A stretch of 64,000 nucleotides of DNA, taken from Lysobacterales bacterium. GTDB taxonomy: Bacteria; Pseudomonadota; Gammaproteobacteria; Xanthomonadales; Rhodanobacteraceae. The position numbers and the translations under genes are program-made. The stretch's first letter is position 1, and each line of letters begins with the position of its first letter. The notes below the pieces were generated by a model. It was not told the origin of the DNA, made no database searches, and worked only from the letters and a program-made list of their open reading frames with translations. Shown here piece after piece: positions 54,474 through 63,784 of this stretch. The stretch spans positions 1-64,000 of the forward strand of contig JAATFF010000155.1 in assembly GCA_015655335.1 (NCBI GenBank), given 5' to 3'.

Positions 54474-54508
54474 CCCCTTGGTAGTGTGGCTGCCAAGGGG
54501 ATTTTTTT
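54474..54508 (+). terminator. Rho-independent terminator after the S53 gene
   Basis: An 11-base stem from CCCCTTGGTAG and CTGCCAAGGGG (one T-G pair), loop TGTGG, then A and seven T. Textbook structure 24 bases after the stop. Confidence 0.95.
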
Positions 54509-54603
54509 GCCTGCTGCAAAATCCGGATATTACGTTCGTCGACGAAATATCTATCCGCGCTATGACATAAGCTTCCGTGGTCCCCTCCGCCACAACTATC
54601 CCC

Positions 54604-56001
54604 ATGGATCAATCCTCGTTTCACCGCGGCATCGCGCGCGTGACTACCGCGACCAGCTTCGGCTTTGCCCTGGTACAACTGGACGTCACCATCGTAAACG
54701 TGGCGTTGCCGCGCATTGCCACCGAGCTGCACACGGGCGTGGCGGGTTTGCAGTGGGTGGTGGATGCTTATGCGCTGGCGTTTGCCGTGCTGTTGCTCGG
54801 TATGGGTTATCTGGGCGATCGCCTTGGATCTCGCAAGGTGTATTTGTGCGGCATGACGCTGTTTGCGCTGGCGTCGATACTGTGTGGTTGCGCGACGAAT
54901 GCGCCGTTGCTGATTGTCGGTCGAACATTGCAAGGCATGGGCGCAGCGGCAATGCTGCCGTGTTCGCTGGCCTTGCTCAGTCATGCCACCGCGCACGAGC
55001 ATGCATTACGCGCACGCGCCATCGGCTGGTGGACGGCGGCGGGAAGCATCGCCATCGCGGCAGGTCCGATCATTGGCGGATTGCTGATGAGCGTACTGAA
55101 CTGGCGCAGCATTTTTTTCGTCAACGTACCGGTGTGTCTGGTTGGCGCATGGCTTACTTTGCGTGTGCCCGAGACGGAGCGCAGGGCACAACACAAACAT
55201 TTCGATCTCCCCGGGCAGCTATTGGCCATTCTCGCCATCACGGGATTGACGATGGCGGTGATCGAGGCGCATCCACTGGGATGGACGCATCCGCTCGTGC
55301 TGACCTGCATCGCTGCGGTGCTGGTAACCGCTCCGCTATTCCTCTGGGTGGAGTCGCGCAGCCCCGCACCGATGTTGCCGTTGCGTTTTTTCAAAGCACC
55401 CGGATTCAGCGCGGCCGTCGTGTACGGCATCGTGATGAATCTCACGTACTACGGCATCGTTTTTCTACTCAGTCTCTACTTGCAACGCGTCCACGGTTAC
55501 AGCGCATTGCGTACGGGCCTGGCGTACCTTCCGCTGACGGCGACGTTTTTTGGTGTGAACATATTCAGCGGATGGCTGGTCGGACGTACGGGTGCGCGCT
55601 TGCCGATGGTGCTGGGTGCATTGATCGATTGCGCGGGCTTCGCGCTTTTCCTGCTGCTGGGCGCCGATAGCCCCTACTTGTTGATGTTGCCTGCGTTTGC
55701 GTTGTTGCCGGCGGGCATGGGTTTGGGCGTACCTGCGATGACGACGACAGTGTTGTCCTGTGTCGAAAAAGAGGCATCGGGCACCGCGTCTGGCGTGCTC
55801 AATTCGGCACGCCAGGCGGCTGGCGCAATGGGCGTGGCGTTGTTTGGATCGTTGGCCGGCGATAGTAACGATCGCATCGTCACCGGCTTGCATCTTTCTT
55901 CCTGGATCTCGGTCGCGCTATTGCTTGCGTTGGCGGTGCTGGCGTTCCGGTGCATAACGTCTATCGGCGCCGCTCGACGCAGCCAGACCGTGGATCATTG
56001 A
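54604..56001 (+). CDS. DHA2-type MFS multidrug exporter
   Basis: 465 residues from the ATG at 54604; an in-frame GTG at 54577 is possible. About 14 helices with LVQLDVTIVNVALPRIATEL, LQWVVDAYALAFAVLLLGMGYLGDRLGSRKVYL (motif A) and VGRTLQGMGAAAMLPCSLALL (antiporter motif C region). EmrB/QacA-like proton-driven drug export is likely. Its stop overlaps that of the convergent FAD monooxygenase by 7 bases. Confidence 0.92.
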   Translation: MDQSSFHRGIARVTTATSFGFALVQLDVTIVNVALPRIATELHTGVAGLQWVVDAYALAFAVLLLGMGYLGDRLGSRKVYLCGMTLFALASILCGCATNAPLLIVGRTLQGMGAAAMLPCSLALLSHATAHEHALRARAIGWWTAAGSIAIAAGPIIGGLLMSVLNWRSIFFVNVPVCLVGAWLTLRVPETERRAQHKHFDLPGQLLAILAITGLTMAVIEAHPLGWTHPLVLTCIAAVLVTAPLFLWVESRSPAPMLPLRFFKAPGFSAAVVYGIVMNLTYYGIVFLLSLYLQRVHGYSALRTGLAYLPLTATFFGVNIFSGWLVGRTGARLPMVLGALIDCAGFALFLLLGADSPYLLMLPAFALLPAGMGLGVPAMTTTVLSCVEKEASGTASGVLNSARQAAGAMGVALFGSLAGDSNDRIVTGLHLSSWISVALLLALAVLAFRCITSIGAARRSQTVDH

Positions 56002-57533
56002 TCCGTGGCGCACATCGCCACGTATGAAAGTGCCGGCGCCGCGGCTTTTTCGTTGGTCGCGAAGCCTATGTATCCGTCTGGCCGAATGATCAACATTGTA
56101 TCGCTGTGTATGTCGTAACCCCGGGCGGCATGTCCTTCGGCGTCGAGCAACGCGTGCGTCGATTCCTTTGCGTTCGGCGCGTCGATCGTAAAACATTTGA
56201 TCGCATGGCCATGCCGCGTTTCGATCTGTGCGATCACATCGTCCCACCCGGCTCCGAACGCAAGTAGCGTGAAGTGTGGGCCGCGAAAGAGATCGAGCAG
56301 CCGGTATTGATGATCGCCGCTGCGCAAACCCGGCGCATCGGGTGCGCGATCACCCGCATGCACCGCACCGGGCGTTTCACGATGTTCCTGCGCAAGGCGG
56401 CTGTTGCGGTAGTTGATGCCCAGTTGCAGTGTTTCGGCGTTACGCGGCGCGGCGATCTGCTTGGTGGTCGCTACGTTCGCCAGCAATGCGTTTGACATGC
56501 CCAGCACCCACGCAGCGATGGGTAGGCGTTCCTCTTCGTAGGTATCCAAGAGCGCGCTGTCCACGCCGCTCATCACGGCGGCGAGTTTCCATCCAAGGTT
56601 GTAAGCGTCCTGGATACCCGTGTTCATACCTTGTCCGCCGGCTGGCGAATGAACGTGCGCCGCATCACCGGCCACGAACGCACGACCGACACGATAGCGA
56701 TCCACCATGCGCACATTGGCGCGCCAGAACGACATCCACGTGGGATCGGACAGCCGGATGTCGCTGCGATTGCTGCGCGCATCGAGCATCTGCTGGAACA
56801 CGGCCAACGAAGGCTCCGTCGGCGCATCCGGATGAAGCGACGCCTGAAACTGATACATATCGGTACCCGGCAGCGGCGCGAGCGCGACGAAACCCTCATC
56901 GGTGCGCCACGCATGCCAGAACTCGCGATCGATGCCGCTGGCTTTGACGTCGCCGACAAACATGCGATGCGTTTCGAGTGTTTCGCCCGTGAATGCGATG
57001 CCGAGCAAATGGCGCGTCGTGCTGCGACCACCGTCGCAAGCGACTAACCAGTTGGCATGCACAGTTTCGGTAACGCCTTCGTGCAACAGCGTGGCGGTAA
57101 CGGCAGTTTCATCTTGGGTAAGGTCTTGGAGTGTCGTGGCGTATTCGACACATCCACCAAGTTCAGCGAGCCGCTCGCGCAGGATGCCTTCGATGCGCCA
57201 TTGCGGGATGAGCAGCGTCGATCCGTACGGCACATCCGGACGCGACTGATGACCCTCATGGATGTCCTGATCATGGTGATTACCATCCGCGTCGTAGAAG
57301 CGGAGCGGCACATGAAAACGGCCGCCAGCCAACGCCTTGTCCACCACGCCGAGATCGTCGAGCACTTCCAGCGACCGCGGTTGGGTGCCTTTGCCGCGCG
57401 ACGCCACCGAGGGCTGCGGCATCGCATCGACTAAACGACATGCCACGTTCCGCCGCGCGAGTTCGCAGGCCAGGACAAGGCCGGTGGGGCCAGCGCCGAC
57501 GATAAGAACAGCCGTGGGGACGGGTTGGGCCAT
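55995..57533 (-). CDS. FAD-dependent monooxygenase (PheA/TfdB family), TetR-linked
   Basis: 512 residues. AVLIVGAGPTGLVLACELARRNVACRLVDAMPQPS, LVACDGGRSTTRHLLG and GDAAHVHSPAGGQGMNTGIQDAYNLGWKLAAVMSG give the three FAD/NADPH motifs; C-terminal thioredoxin-like region present. It is divergent from a TetR gene whose repressor domain looks like the tetracycline-repressor type, which resembles arrangements of antibiotic-modifying monooxygenases. Substrate is not known. Shares 40-odd visible motif residues with the protein at 38862. Confidence 0.9.
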   Translation of the reverse strand: MAQPVPTAVLIVGAGPTGLVLACELARRNVACRLVDAMPQPSVASRGKGTQPRSLEVLDDLGVVDKALAGGRFHVPLRFYDADGNHHDQDIHEGHQSRPDVPYGSTLLIPQWRIEGILRERLAELGGCVEYATTLQDLTQDETAVTATLLHEGVTETVHANWLVACDGGRSTTRHLLGIAFTGETLETHRMFVGDVKASGIDREFWHAWRTDEGFVALAPLPGTDMYQFQASLHPDAPTEPSLAVFQQMLDARSNRSDIRLSDPTWMSFWRANVRMVDRYRVGRAFVAGDAAHVHSPAGGQGMNTGIQDAYNLGWKLAAVMSGVDSALLDTYEEERLPIAAWVLGMSNALLANVATTKQIAAPRNAETLQLGINYRNSRLAQEHRETPGAVHAGDRAPDAPGLRSGDHQYRLLDLFRGPHFTLLAFGAGWDDVIAQIETRHGHAIKCFTIDAPNAKESTHALLDAEGHAARGYDIHSDTMLIIRPDGYIGFATNEKAAAPALSYVAMCATDQ

Positions 57534-57549
57534 GGCGAGACACTCCTCT

Positions 57550-57604
57550 CTAACATCGTTAGGGAGTAATCTATAACACGGTTAGAGGCCTCTTACAACG
57601 TTAG
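57550..57604. promoter_or_regulatory. Three GTTAG sites, two as CTAAC/TAAC palindromes, in the divergent region
   Basis: CTAAC-ATC-GTTAG at 57550-57562, TAAC-ACG-GTTA at 57574-57584 and a third GTTAG at 57600-57604. They lie between the FAD monooxygenase and the TetR start, a likely operator array for the repressor. Confidence 0.65.
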
Positions 57605-57623
57605 AGACTTATCGGAGAAGCGG

Positions 57624-58262
57624 ATGCGCGTGGGAAGAGAGCCGGTCGTCAGGGCCGGTCTGACGCTGCTGGATGCTAACGGCCTGGAGGGCCTGACGCT
57701 GAGGGCGATTGCGGCCGAACTGGGCGTCAAGGCACCCACGCTCTATTGGCGATTCAAGAACAAGCAGGATCTGGTGGACGAAATGGCGACCCAGGTCCTC
57801 GCCGACTGGGCCAAGGCGTTCCGCACCCAGCCCCAGCCTACGTCCTGGCAAGACTGGTCGCGATCTTACGGAAGCGGCCTGCGGGAAACCCTGCTCCGCT
57901 ATCGCGACGGGGCTCGCATGGTCGCCGGTTCCCGCCTTACCGATACGCGGCTTTACGCCTCCATGGAACACGTTTTGGAGGCTTTCCAGACTGCGGGTAT
58001 CGCGCCGTCCGACGCCGTCTTGTGCATGGGGACGATCTACAGTTACGTGATCGGTTTCACCATCGAACAGCAAGCCGTGCTGTCGCCCAAGGGTGAACGC
58101 GATCCGCGTTATGCCTTGTCCGAGCGCGAAGCGCGGATCGATGCCGAGCGCTATCCCTTGTCGCGCAGCATTGGCCCGGATGTGTTCGACAACTATGACG
58201 CGCGTTTTGAGCGCGGCCTTCGGATCGTCATCGCAGGTTTCGCGCAGGAAATTGCCGATTAG
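57624..58262 (+). CDS. TetR-family repressor (TetR_C-type)
   Basis: 212 residues from the ATG at 57624. HTH segment: VRAGLTLLDANGLEGLTLRAIAAELGVKAPTLYWRFKNKQDLVDEMA, very like TetR itself. The C-terminal domain with AVLCMGTIYSYVIGFTIEQQAV resembles TetR_C. It likely represses itself and the monooxygenase through the GTTAG sites. Confidence 0.93.
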   Translation: MRVGREPVVRAGLTLLDANGLEGLTLRAIAAELGVKAPTLYWRFKNKQDLVDEMATQVLADWAKAFRTQPQPTSWQDWSRSYGSGLRETLLRYRDGARMVAGSRLTDTRLYASMEHVLEAFQTAGIAPSDAVLCMGTIYSYVIGFTIEQQAVLSPKGERDPRYALSEREARIDAERYPLSRSIGPDVFDNYDARFERGLRIVIAGFAQEIAD

Positions 58263-58350
58263 ACGTTGTCTGCGCTGCGCCTAACGTTCGCCATGCCTCT
58301 GTAACCTGCGCACTTCACCCTGCCCGGATTGCCAAATCGGCTGTTCCCGG

Positions 58351-59652
58351 GTGGGTGTCGTGTCGTTTCTATCGGATATCCGTCGCCATCCCATGGCGAT
58401 CAACCTGCTGGCCGGCGGCGCTGCGTTCCTGGCCTACGCGTCGATGTACGCCTTTCGCAAACCCTTCACTGCGGCCTCGTTCGAAGGCATGCATCTGGCT
58501 GGCATTGACTACAAAGTCTGGCTGGTGATTGCGCAGGTGTTGGGTTACATGCTGAGCAAGGTGCGTGGCATTACGTGGATCGCGGAAATTCAGCGCCAAC
58601 GACGCGCACGCACCTTGGCGGCATTGATCGGCTTTTCGTGGATCGCGCTGCTCGGATTCGCGTTGGTTCCCGCTCCTTGGAACATCCCGTTCCTATTTCT
58701 CAACGGATTGCCGTTGGGCATGGTGTGGGGCGTGATCTTCGGCTATCTCGAAGGTCGGCGCGGCACCGAACTGATGGGCGCGTGCATGTGCGCCAGTTTT
58801 ATCGTGGGATCGGGCGTGGTGAAATCGGTGGGCACGTGGCTGATGGTGCGCTGGCATGTCAGCGAATTCTGGATGCCTTTCGCCACCGGCATGGTGTTCA
58901 TACCACTGCTGTGCGCAGCTACTTGGATACTGGAACATCTGCCCGCACCCGATGCATCGGATATCGCCGCGCGCAACGCACGCATCCCGATGGACGCCAA
59001 AACACGGCGCGCGTTTCTCGCCCGCTTCCTGCCCGGCATCGCCATGATCGTGATGGCGTACATTGCGCTGACAGTCACGCGCGATTTCCGCGATAACTTC
59101 GCCGCGGAAATCTGGAGCGATCTGGGCCGCGGCGGCGACGCTTCCGTGTTCACCGAGACCGAAGTGCCGATCGCGATCGCCGTGTTGATCATCACCGCCT
59201 TCACGATGGCGGTGCGGGACAATCTGAAAGCGCTGATGCTCAATCACGTGCTGATTTTCGGCGGCTTTGCCACGGCGGTGTTCGCCACGTGGCTGCACAA
59301 TCACGCCATGATCGATCCCGTCGGCTGGATCGGTTTGAGCGGCTTCGGTTTGTACCTCGCTTACGTGCCTTACAACGCCACGTTCTTCGAACGGATGCTG
59401 GCGACGTTTCGTGTGACCGGGAACGTAGGTTTCATCATGTATATCGCCGATAGCAGCGGATACATGGGTAGCGTCTTGGTGATCCTGGTAAAAGAATTCG
59501 GCGGCATGCACCTGTCGTGGGCGTCGTTCTATGCCGATACCGTGATGACGCTATCGAGCATCGGCATGGCGATTACCTTGGTGTCCGCGCTGTATTTCCA
59601 CGAAAAGGCACGGCGGTCGAAAGTGCCCGCGGGTATGCCGGCGACAGCCTGA
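58351..59652 (+). CDS. DUF5690 family MFS-like membrane protein
   Basis: 433 residues from a GTG at 58351; an ATG at 58393 (MAINLL) is a plausible alternative. Twelve or so hydrophobic helices. AYASMYAFRKPFTAASFEG, LSKVRGITWIAEIQ, GMVWGVIFGYLEGRRGTE and TVTRDFRDNFAAEIWSDLG are typical of DUF5690. The fold is MFS-like, but no transported compound is known. Stands alone. Confidence 0.85.
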   Translation: MGVVSFLSDIRRHPMAINLLAGGAAFLAYASMYAFRKPFTAASFEGMHLAGIDYKVWLVIAQVLGYMLSKVRGITWIAEIQRQRRARTLAALIGFSWIALLGFALVPAPWNIPFLFLNGLPLGMVWGVIFGYLEGRRGTELMGACMCASFIVGSGVVKSVGTWLMVRWHVSEFWMPFATGMVFIPLLCAATWILEHLPAPDASDIAARNARIPMDAKTRRAFLARFLPGIAMIVMAYIALTVTRDFRDNFAAEIWSDLGRGGDASVFTETEVPIAIAVLIITAFTMAVRDNLKALMLNHVLIFGGFATAVFATWLHNHAMIDPVGWIGLSGFGLYLAYVPYNATFFERMLATFRVTGNVGFIMYIADSSGYMGSVLVILVKEFGGMHLSWASFYADTVMTLSSIGMAITLVSALYFHEKARRSKVPAGMPATA

Positions 59653-59807
59653 ATTCGTATCTCGTGCCGTTAGATCCAAGGCCTCGTCACGTCGATGCGA
59701 GGCGCCGGTTGCACTTACGCGTGATGCCGTGCGATGAAGCGCGCTAAGCGCGCCTAAGCATCTTTTTCCGATGGCACAACCATGGCGATCCTCGGAGGAG
59801 CGTCTGC

Positions 59808-59990
59808 GTGCCTTACTGGCAACGCCATAACCTCGAAGGGGCTACGCAGCGGCGGCACGATGCGCAGCCGTGGCACGAGCCTGACGACCTCTCCCGTTTT
59901 CATCGGTGGATGCGTTCCAGGCGGGTCTTTCACGTTCATGAGAATCCCAACCCCATGCAGGTGCATGACCTGCGTTCACGAGCAACATAA
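59808..59990 (+). CDS. Possible small protein with strong ribosome site
   Basis: 60 residues, MPYWQRHNLEGATQRRHDAQ and a His/Arg-rich remainder, from a GTG preceded by GGAGGAG. No signal, no family. Conflicts with a minus-strand frame over the same DNA, so at most one is real. Confidence 0.3.
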   Translation: MPYWQRHNLEGATQRRHDAQPWHEPDDLSRFHRWMRSRRVFHVHENPNPMQVHDLRSRAT

Positions 59991-60255
59991 AACACCCGCA
60001 CCCCAAGGGTTTCGGGAAGGCTCAGAGGCGAGAATGGCCAATCGCGGGCTGAGATGCCTGCCGCCCTGAAGGCAGGACGGGCACCTGTTCATGCTGCGCC
60101 TTCAGGTGTTACGTGGTGGTAACGGGCCAAGCAGCGTATAAACTGTGCTATGGCTCGTTACACAAACCTTACGGGAAACCGCCTAGAGTGAACGGACACT
60201 TCATGGCACTGTCTGGTTTCAAGAAGACGACCTGCAAGTAGCTCAGCCCTGCTAT

Positions 60256-60294
60256 GGGGGATTCGACTGAGTGAGTACCCCCGAATTTTCGGGG
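60256..60294 (+). promoter_or_regulatory. Mutually exclusive hairpins upstream of a small gene
   Basis: GGGGG (60256-60260) can pair with CCCCC (60278-60282), but the same C run also starts the hairpin CCCCGA-ATTT-TCGGGG (60279-60294). Only one can form at a time. They lie 56 bases before the small protein start and could act as a transcription or translation switch. Confidence 0.45.
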
Positions 60295-60350
60295 CATCGG
60301 ACCAATGATTTGCCGATCTGCGTAACCCAGATCACCGCCCAGGTAGAGCT

Positions 60351-60542
60351 ATGACCACCACCCCCAAGCCGCTTTCCGCTGCCGATATCCATAACACCTA
60401 CTCCATGGGTATCCGGGATGCAGCCTCGAACAAACCCGTTACTGGCGAATACAAGCGCACATCTCACAACGGCAGAGAGCCCGGCCATCCCGGTTCGCCC
60501 CCGCCGCGCCTTCCGGTCGAGAAGGGTAAAAAGCGGCGCTGA
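60351..60542 (+). CDS. Small basic hypothetical protein
   Basis: 63 residues: MTTTPKPLSAADIHNTYSMGIRDAASNKPVTGEYKRTSHNGREPGHPGSPPPRLPVEKGKKRR. Disordered, Pro/Lys/Arg-rich tail, no membrane segment. AGGTAGAG precedes the ATG. I recognise no family. The leader with alternative hairpins makes it worth noting. Confidence 0.5.
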   Translation: MTTTPKPLSAADIHNTYSMGIRDAASNKPVTGEYKRTSHNGREPGHPGSPPPRLPVEKGKKRR

Positions 60543-60741
60543 ATAGCCCGTCTTTGGCTTAAGCGTTCATCTTGAAAGTACGTCATACATGGCGTAATCG
60601 CTGGCGCAAACAACGCCAGCCGTTGCCCTGTTTCGTCGCGCAACGGCGCTTCGCATCAACGCCTCATCACGTAACGGCGCACCATGACTCGCCTTGCCTG
60701 AGTGTCTAGAATCGTCCACTTTCGTCGACGAGAAAGCACGC

Positions 60742-61317
60742 GTGCAAGCACGATATTTTGAGCTTGGCGATGGCCTGGAAGCCAAACCCGCTTTACGCAG
60801 CGACGCCGACGCACTGATCGAACTGGTTCGTCACAACGTCGGCCATATCGGGCGCTATTTACCGCCGGTTGCCGACATCGTTACCCCTGAAAAAGCCCAG
60901 GCCCATTTCGATCTCGTTGAAAGACAGATTGAAGAGGGAAGCTTGATCGACTGGCACCTGTATCAGGACGGCAAGCTCTGCGGCGAAATTCGGTTCAACC
61001 ATATCGAAGCGACGAATCGTAAAACGGCAGTGGGCTGCTTTATCGATTCACGCTTGCAAGGGCGCGGCCTGATTAACCGTGCTATGACTCGCCTGTTGGC
61101 GTATGCGTTCGAAGAGTTGCGTTTCAATCGTGTCGAATGGCGTTGCGATGTGAGCAACGTATCTAGTCGGAAAGTCGCGGAACGTTTAGGGTTCGTGCTG
61201 GAAGGTCGGCTTCGCCAGGCGCAATGCTCGGAGAGTGGCTTTGAGGATGTGCTCGTATTCAGCCTACTAGCGAGTGAGTACGTTGCGCGAACGCGGAAAA
61301 TCGCGGCTATTCCGTAA
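60742..61317 (+). CDS. GNAT-family N-acetyltransferase (RimJ/RimL type)
   Basis: 191 residues from a GTG at 60742; an in-frame TTG at 60694 is less likely. LRSDADALIELVRHNVGHIGRYLPPV, GEIRFNHIEATNRKTAVGCFIDSRLQGRGLINRAMTRLLAYAFEELRFNRVEWRCDVSNVSSRKVAERLGFVLEGRLRQ holds the acetyl-CoA site (RLQGRGL, Q/RxxGxG-like) and the characteristic N-x-x-S-R-x-V-A-E-R-L-G-F. It acetylates an amino group on a protein or small molecule. Alone in its unit. Confidence 0.92.
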   Translation: MQARYFELGDGLEAKPALRSDADALIELVRHNVGHIGRYLPPVADIVTPEKAQAHFDLVERQIEEGSLIDWHLYQDGKLCGEIRFNHIEATNRKTAVGCFIDSRLQGRGLINRAMTRLLAYAFEELRFNRVEWRCDVSNVSSRKVAERLGFVLEGRLRQAQCSESGFEDVLVFSLLASEYVARTRKIAAIP

Positions 61318-61544
61318 AAGCTCAACCGACAAAGATGGACGATGCATGCATGAAGGATGGTCTTCGTGCACAGCGAGCACACGCGCCAATGCGCAACTTC
61401 GCGAAGAAAATGTGAATGTGTGATGCAGATCGACTATTCGTCGGCAGAACCATTTACATCACGGCAACAGGTCTGTTTCACGTCATCAAAGTGGCACACA
61501 CGATCCATATCTTCGGCTGACCCAAATCATGGACGGGCACGAAG

Positions 61545-63653
61545 ATGATCGAGCTTAGCCGCCGTAAATTTCTCTCGTTGTCAGTCAAAGCCGCTGCGCT
61601 TGGCATTACCGGATCGACGCTTGGCGGCGTATTCAAATCCGCGCAAGCGGCGACCACCGCTGCAACGGGAACCATCAACGACGTCAAGCACGTGATCATC
61701 TTCATGCAGGAGAACCGAAGCTTCGATCACTTCTTCGGAACACTGCAAGGCGTGCGCGGCTTTGCCGACAGAGCGGGCATCACGCTACCCGGCGGATACT
61801 CCGTGTTCGATCAGCCAAACGGATCGGCACGCCAATATCCCTGGGCGTTCAACACCACCTCGCCCGCTTCCGGTCAAACCGGCGAGGTGATCACGCAGTG
61901 CGATGGCAGCCTCGATCATTCCTGGGCGACGCAGCATCAAGCCTGGGACAACGGGAAGATGGACGAGTGGGTCTCGGCCAAAGCAAACGTCCGCACGCTG
62001 GGCTATCTGACTCGCGCCGATATTCCGTTCCATTACGCGCTCGCCGACGCGTACACCGTTTGCGATCACTATTTCTGCTCCACCCTCAGCGCGACAGGTC
62101 CTAACCGTACCTATCTTTGGGGCGGCATGATCGATCCAACCGGCGCTAACGGCGGACCTGCCTATGACGGCGGCGCAGAATCGGGCCTCACCTGGCAAAC
62201 CTACGCCGAAGCACTGGGAGAAGCCGGTGTGAGCTGGCAGGTTTTCCAGGTCGCCTCGGACAATTTCACTGACAACGGCTTGGCGTTTTTCAATCAGTTT
62301 GCCAATGCATCCACGACCAGCTCTTTGTATAAGCAAGGCATGTCGTCGGTGCCGATTATCGATTCGGGCGCCTACTACTCCACACCCGCCAGCATCGCCG
62401 CGGCCATTCAGAACGACGTGGAGAATGGCACGTTGCCGCAAGTCAGCTGGATCGTGGCCAGTCAGGATTTCTCCGATCATCCCGACGCACCGCCTGAAAA
62501 CGGCGCCTATTTTCTCAACCTGATTTTGCAAGCACTGGCCACGAATCAGGAGACGTTCGACTCCACCGTTCTTATTCTCAACTACGACGAAAACGACGGC
62601 TTCTTCGATCACGTTCCACCGCCGATTCCGCCGGCCGGCACGGCAGACGAATTCATTACGGTTAGCGGCCAAACCGTGCCCATCGGCATGGGCTTCCGCG
62701 TTCCGATGGTTATCTGCTCGCCGTGGACGCGTGGCGGCGTGGTGGACTCGCAGATCTACGATCACACATCGGTGATCCAGTTTCTCGAGACGTGGACCGA
62801 CGCGATCGGTAAACCCGCCATGTGCTCATCCATCAGCGCTTGGCGACGCCAAGTGAGCGGCGACCTTACCGGCGCGTTCAACTTCGCCAATCCGGTGCAA
62901 GGCTTGCCTACCAACTTACCGGCAGCAACGACCTACATCAACCGTGAAACCACCTGCGATCCGCTGCCCAATCCCTCCGACAACAACGCCTCCAATAGCC
63001 TGCCGAAGCAGGAAACCGGCACACGCACGGCACGTGCGTTGCCTTATCAGCCCGATGCCAACATCTCTTCATTTCAATACGGCTCGAACGGCGAGATTCT
63101 CGTGTGGATCGAGATGTTGAACGTAGGCACCTTCGCAACGCGTGCTGTTCCTCTGGCGATTTACGCCAACGCATACCGCAGCGGCGGTCCTTGGCAGTAC
63201 ACGGTAAGTCCCTACACTAATGGTGCCAACGGTTCCGTCAGTGACTACTTCAATATCGGAACAGGCTACGGAAGCGGCGACTACGACTTGACGTGCGTCG
63301 GCCCGAATCGCTTTCTGCGTCGCTTCGCTGGCAACGTCAACAACTCCGGCAAAACGTGCAGCATCACCTCATCGTATGCCACCGATCCCGTGTCGGGTCA
63401 GCTCGCCATTTACTTTGCGATGACCAACACAGGCACCAAATCCGTCACCTTCACCATCACTTCCAACAACTACACCACAGCCGGCCCATGGACCTACACC
63501 GTGGCCGCAGGCGCAACGGTGAACACCTATTTCTCAGCCGTCGCCAACACACAGGGCTGGTATGACTTTACGGCCACCATCAGCGGCGACACGAGCTGGA
63601 TACGCCGGTACACCGGCCATCTGGAAAATGGCAGCGCTTCGGTTACTGGATAG
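61545..63653 (+). CDS. Tat-exported phosphocholine-specific phospholipase C
   Basis: 702 residues. Twin-arginine signal SRRKFLSLSVKAAALGITGSTLGG. Alkaline-phosphatase-like catalytic domain with VKHVIIFMQENRSFDHFFGTLQGVRGF and LILNYDENDGFFDHVPPP carrying the metal ligands and threonine region, LGYLTRADIPFHYALADAYTVCDHYFCS and PRVPMVICSPWTRGG-like GFRVPMVI. Two C-terminal DUF756 repeats (about 510-600 and 610-695). It hydrolyses phosphatidylcholine or sphingomyelin outside the cell. Length matches PlcH/PlcN enzymes. Confidence 0.95.
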   Translation: MIELSRRKFLSLSVKAAALGITGSTLGGVFKSAQAATTAATGTINDVKHVIIFMQENRSFDHFFGTLQGVRGFADRAGITLPGGYSVFDQPNGSARQYPWAFNTTSPASGQTGEVITQCDGSLDHSWATQHQAWDNGKMDEWVSAKANVRTLGYLTRADIPFHYALADAYTVCDHYFCSTLSATGPNRTYLWGGMIDPTGANGGPAYDGGAESGLTWQTYAEALGEAGVSWQVFQVASDNFTDNGLAFFNQFANASTTSSLYKQGMSSVPIIDSGAYYSTPASIAAAIQNDVENGTLPQVSWIVASQDFSDHPDAPPENGAYFLNLILQALATNQETFDSTVLILNYDENDGFFDHVPPPIPPAGTADEFITVSGQTVPIGMGFRVPMVICSPWTRGGVVDSQIYDHTSVIQFLETWTDAIGKPAMCSSISAWRRQVSGDLTGAFNFANPVQGLPTNLPAATTYINRETTCDPLPNPSDNNASNSLPKQETGTRTARALPYQPDANISSFQYGSNGEILVWIEMLNVGTFATRAVPLAIYANAYRSGGPWQYTVSPYTNGANGSVSDYFNIGTGYGSGDYDLTCVGPNRFLRRFAGNVNNSGKTCSITSSYATDPVSGQLAIYFAMTNTGTKSVTFTITSNNYTTAGPWTYTVAAGATVNTYFSAVANTQGWYDFTATISGDTSWIRRYTGHLENGSASVTG

Positions 63654-63784
63654 TATTTAAGCATTCGAGTGCGAGCGCTGACAGTTACCGAGAGAAAGAA
63701 GATGGCAGGGGTTAAGTTGAACTTTTAAAGAGATCCAGCTTGCCGGTTTAGTGCATCCGTTGGGGCTGTATGTCCGCGCGGCGC

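Larger units (their letters stand above)
59653..60350. other. Intergenic region with hairpins and possible small frames
   Basis: A stem GCGCGC-TAA-GCGCGC at 59739-59753 with T-run at 59763-59767 may end the DUF5690 transcript. Two overlapping small frames compete: plus 59808-59990 (GTG with GGAGGAG seven bases upstream, 60 residues) and minus 59754-59966 (70 residues). Neither has a known family. The last 100 bases hold the mutually exclusive hairpins at 60256-60294. Confidence 0.4.

Noticed and set aside
59754..59966. 70-residue minus-strand protein
   Set aside because: Competes with a plus frame that has a better ribosome site; neither shows a family, so I kept only the plus frame at low confidence.
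60235..60282. tRNA suggested by GTAGCTCAG and ATTCGA words
   Set aside because: Arms do not have tRNA spacing and no CCA-side acceptor stem is present; tmRNA was also considered and does not fit.
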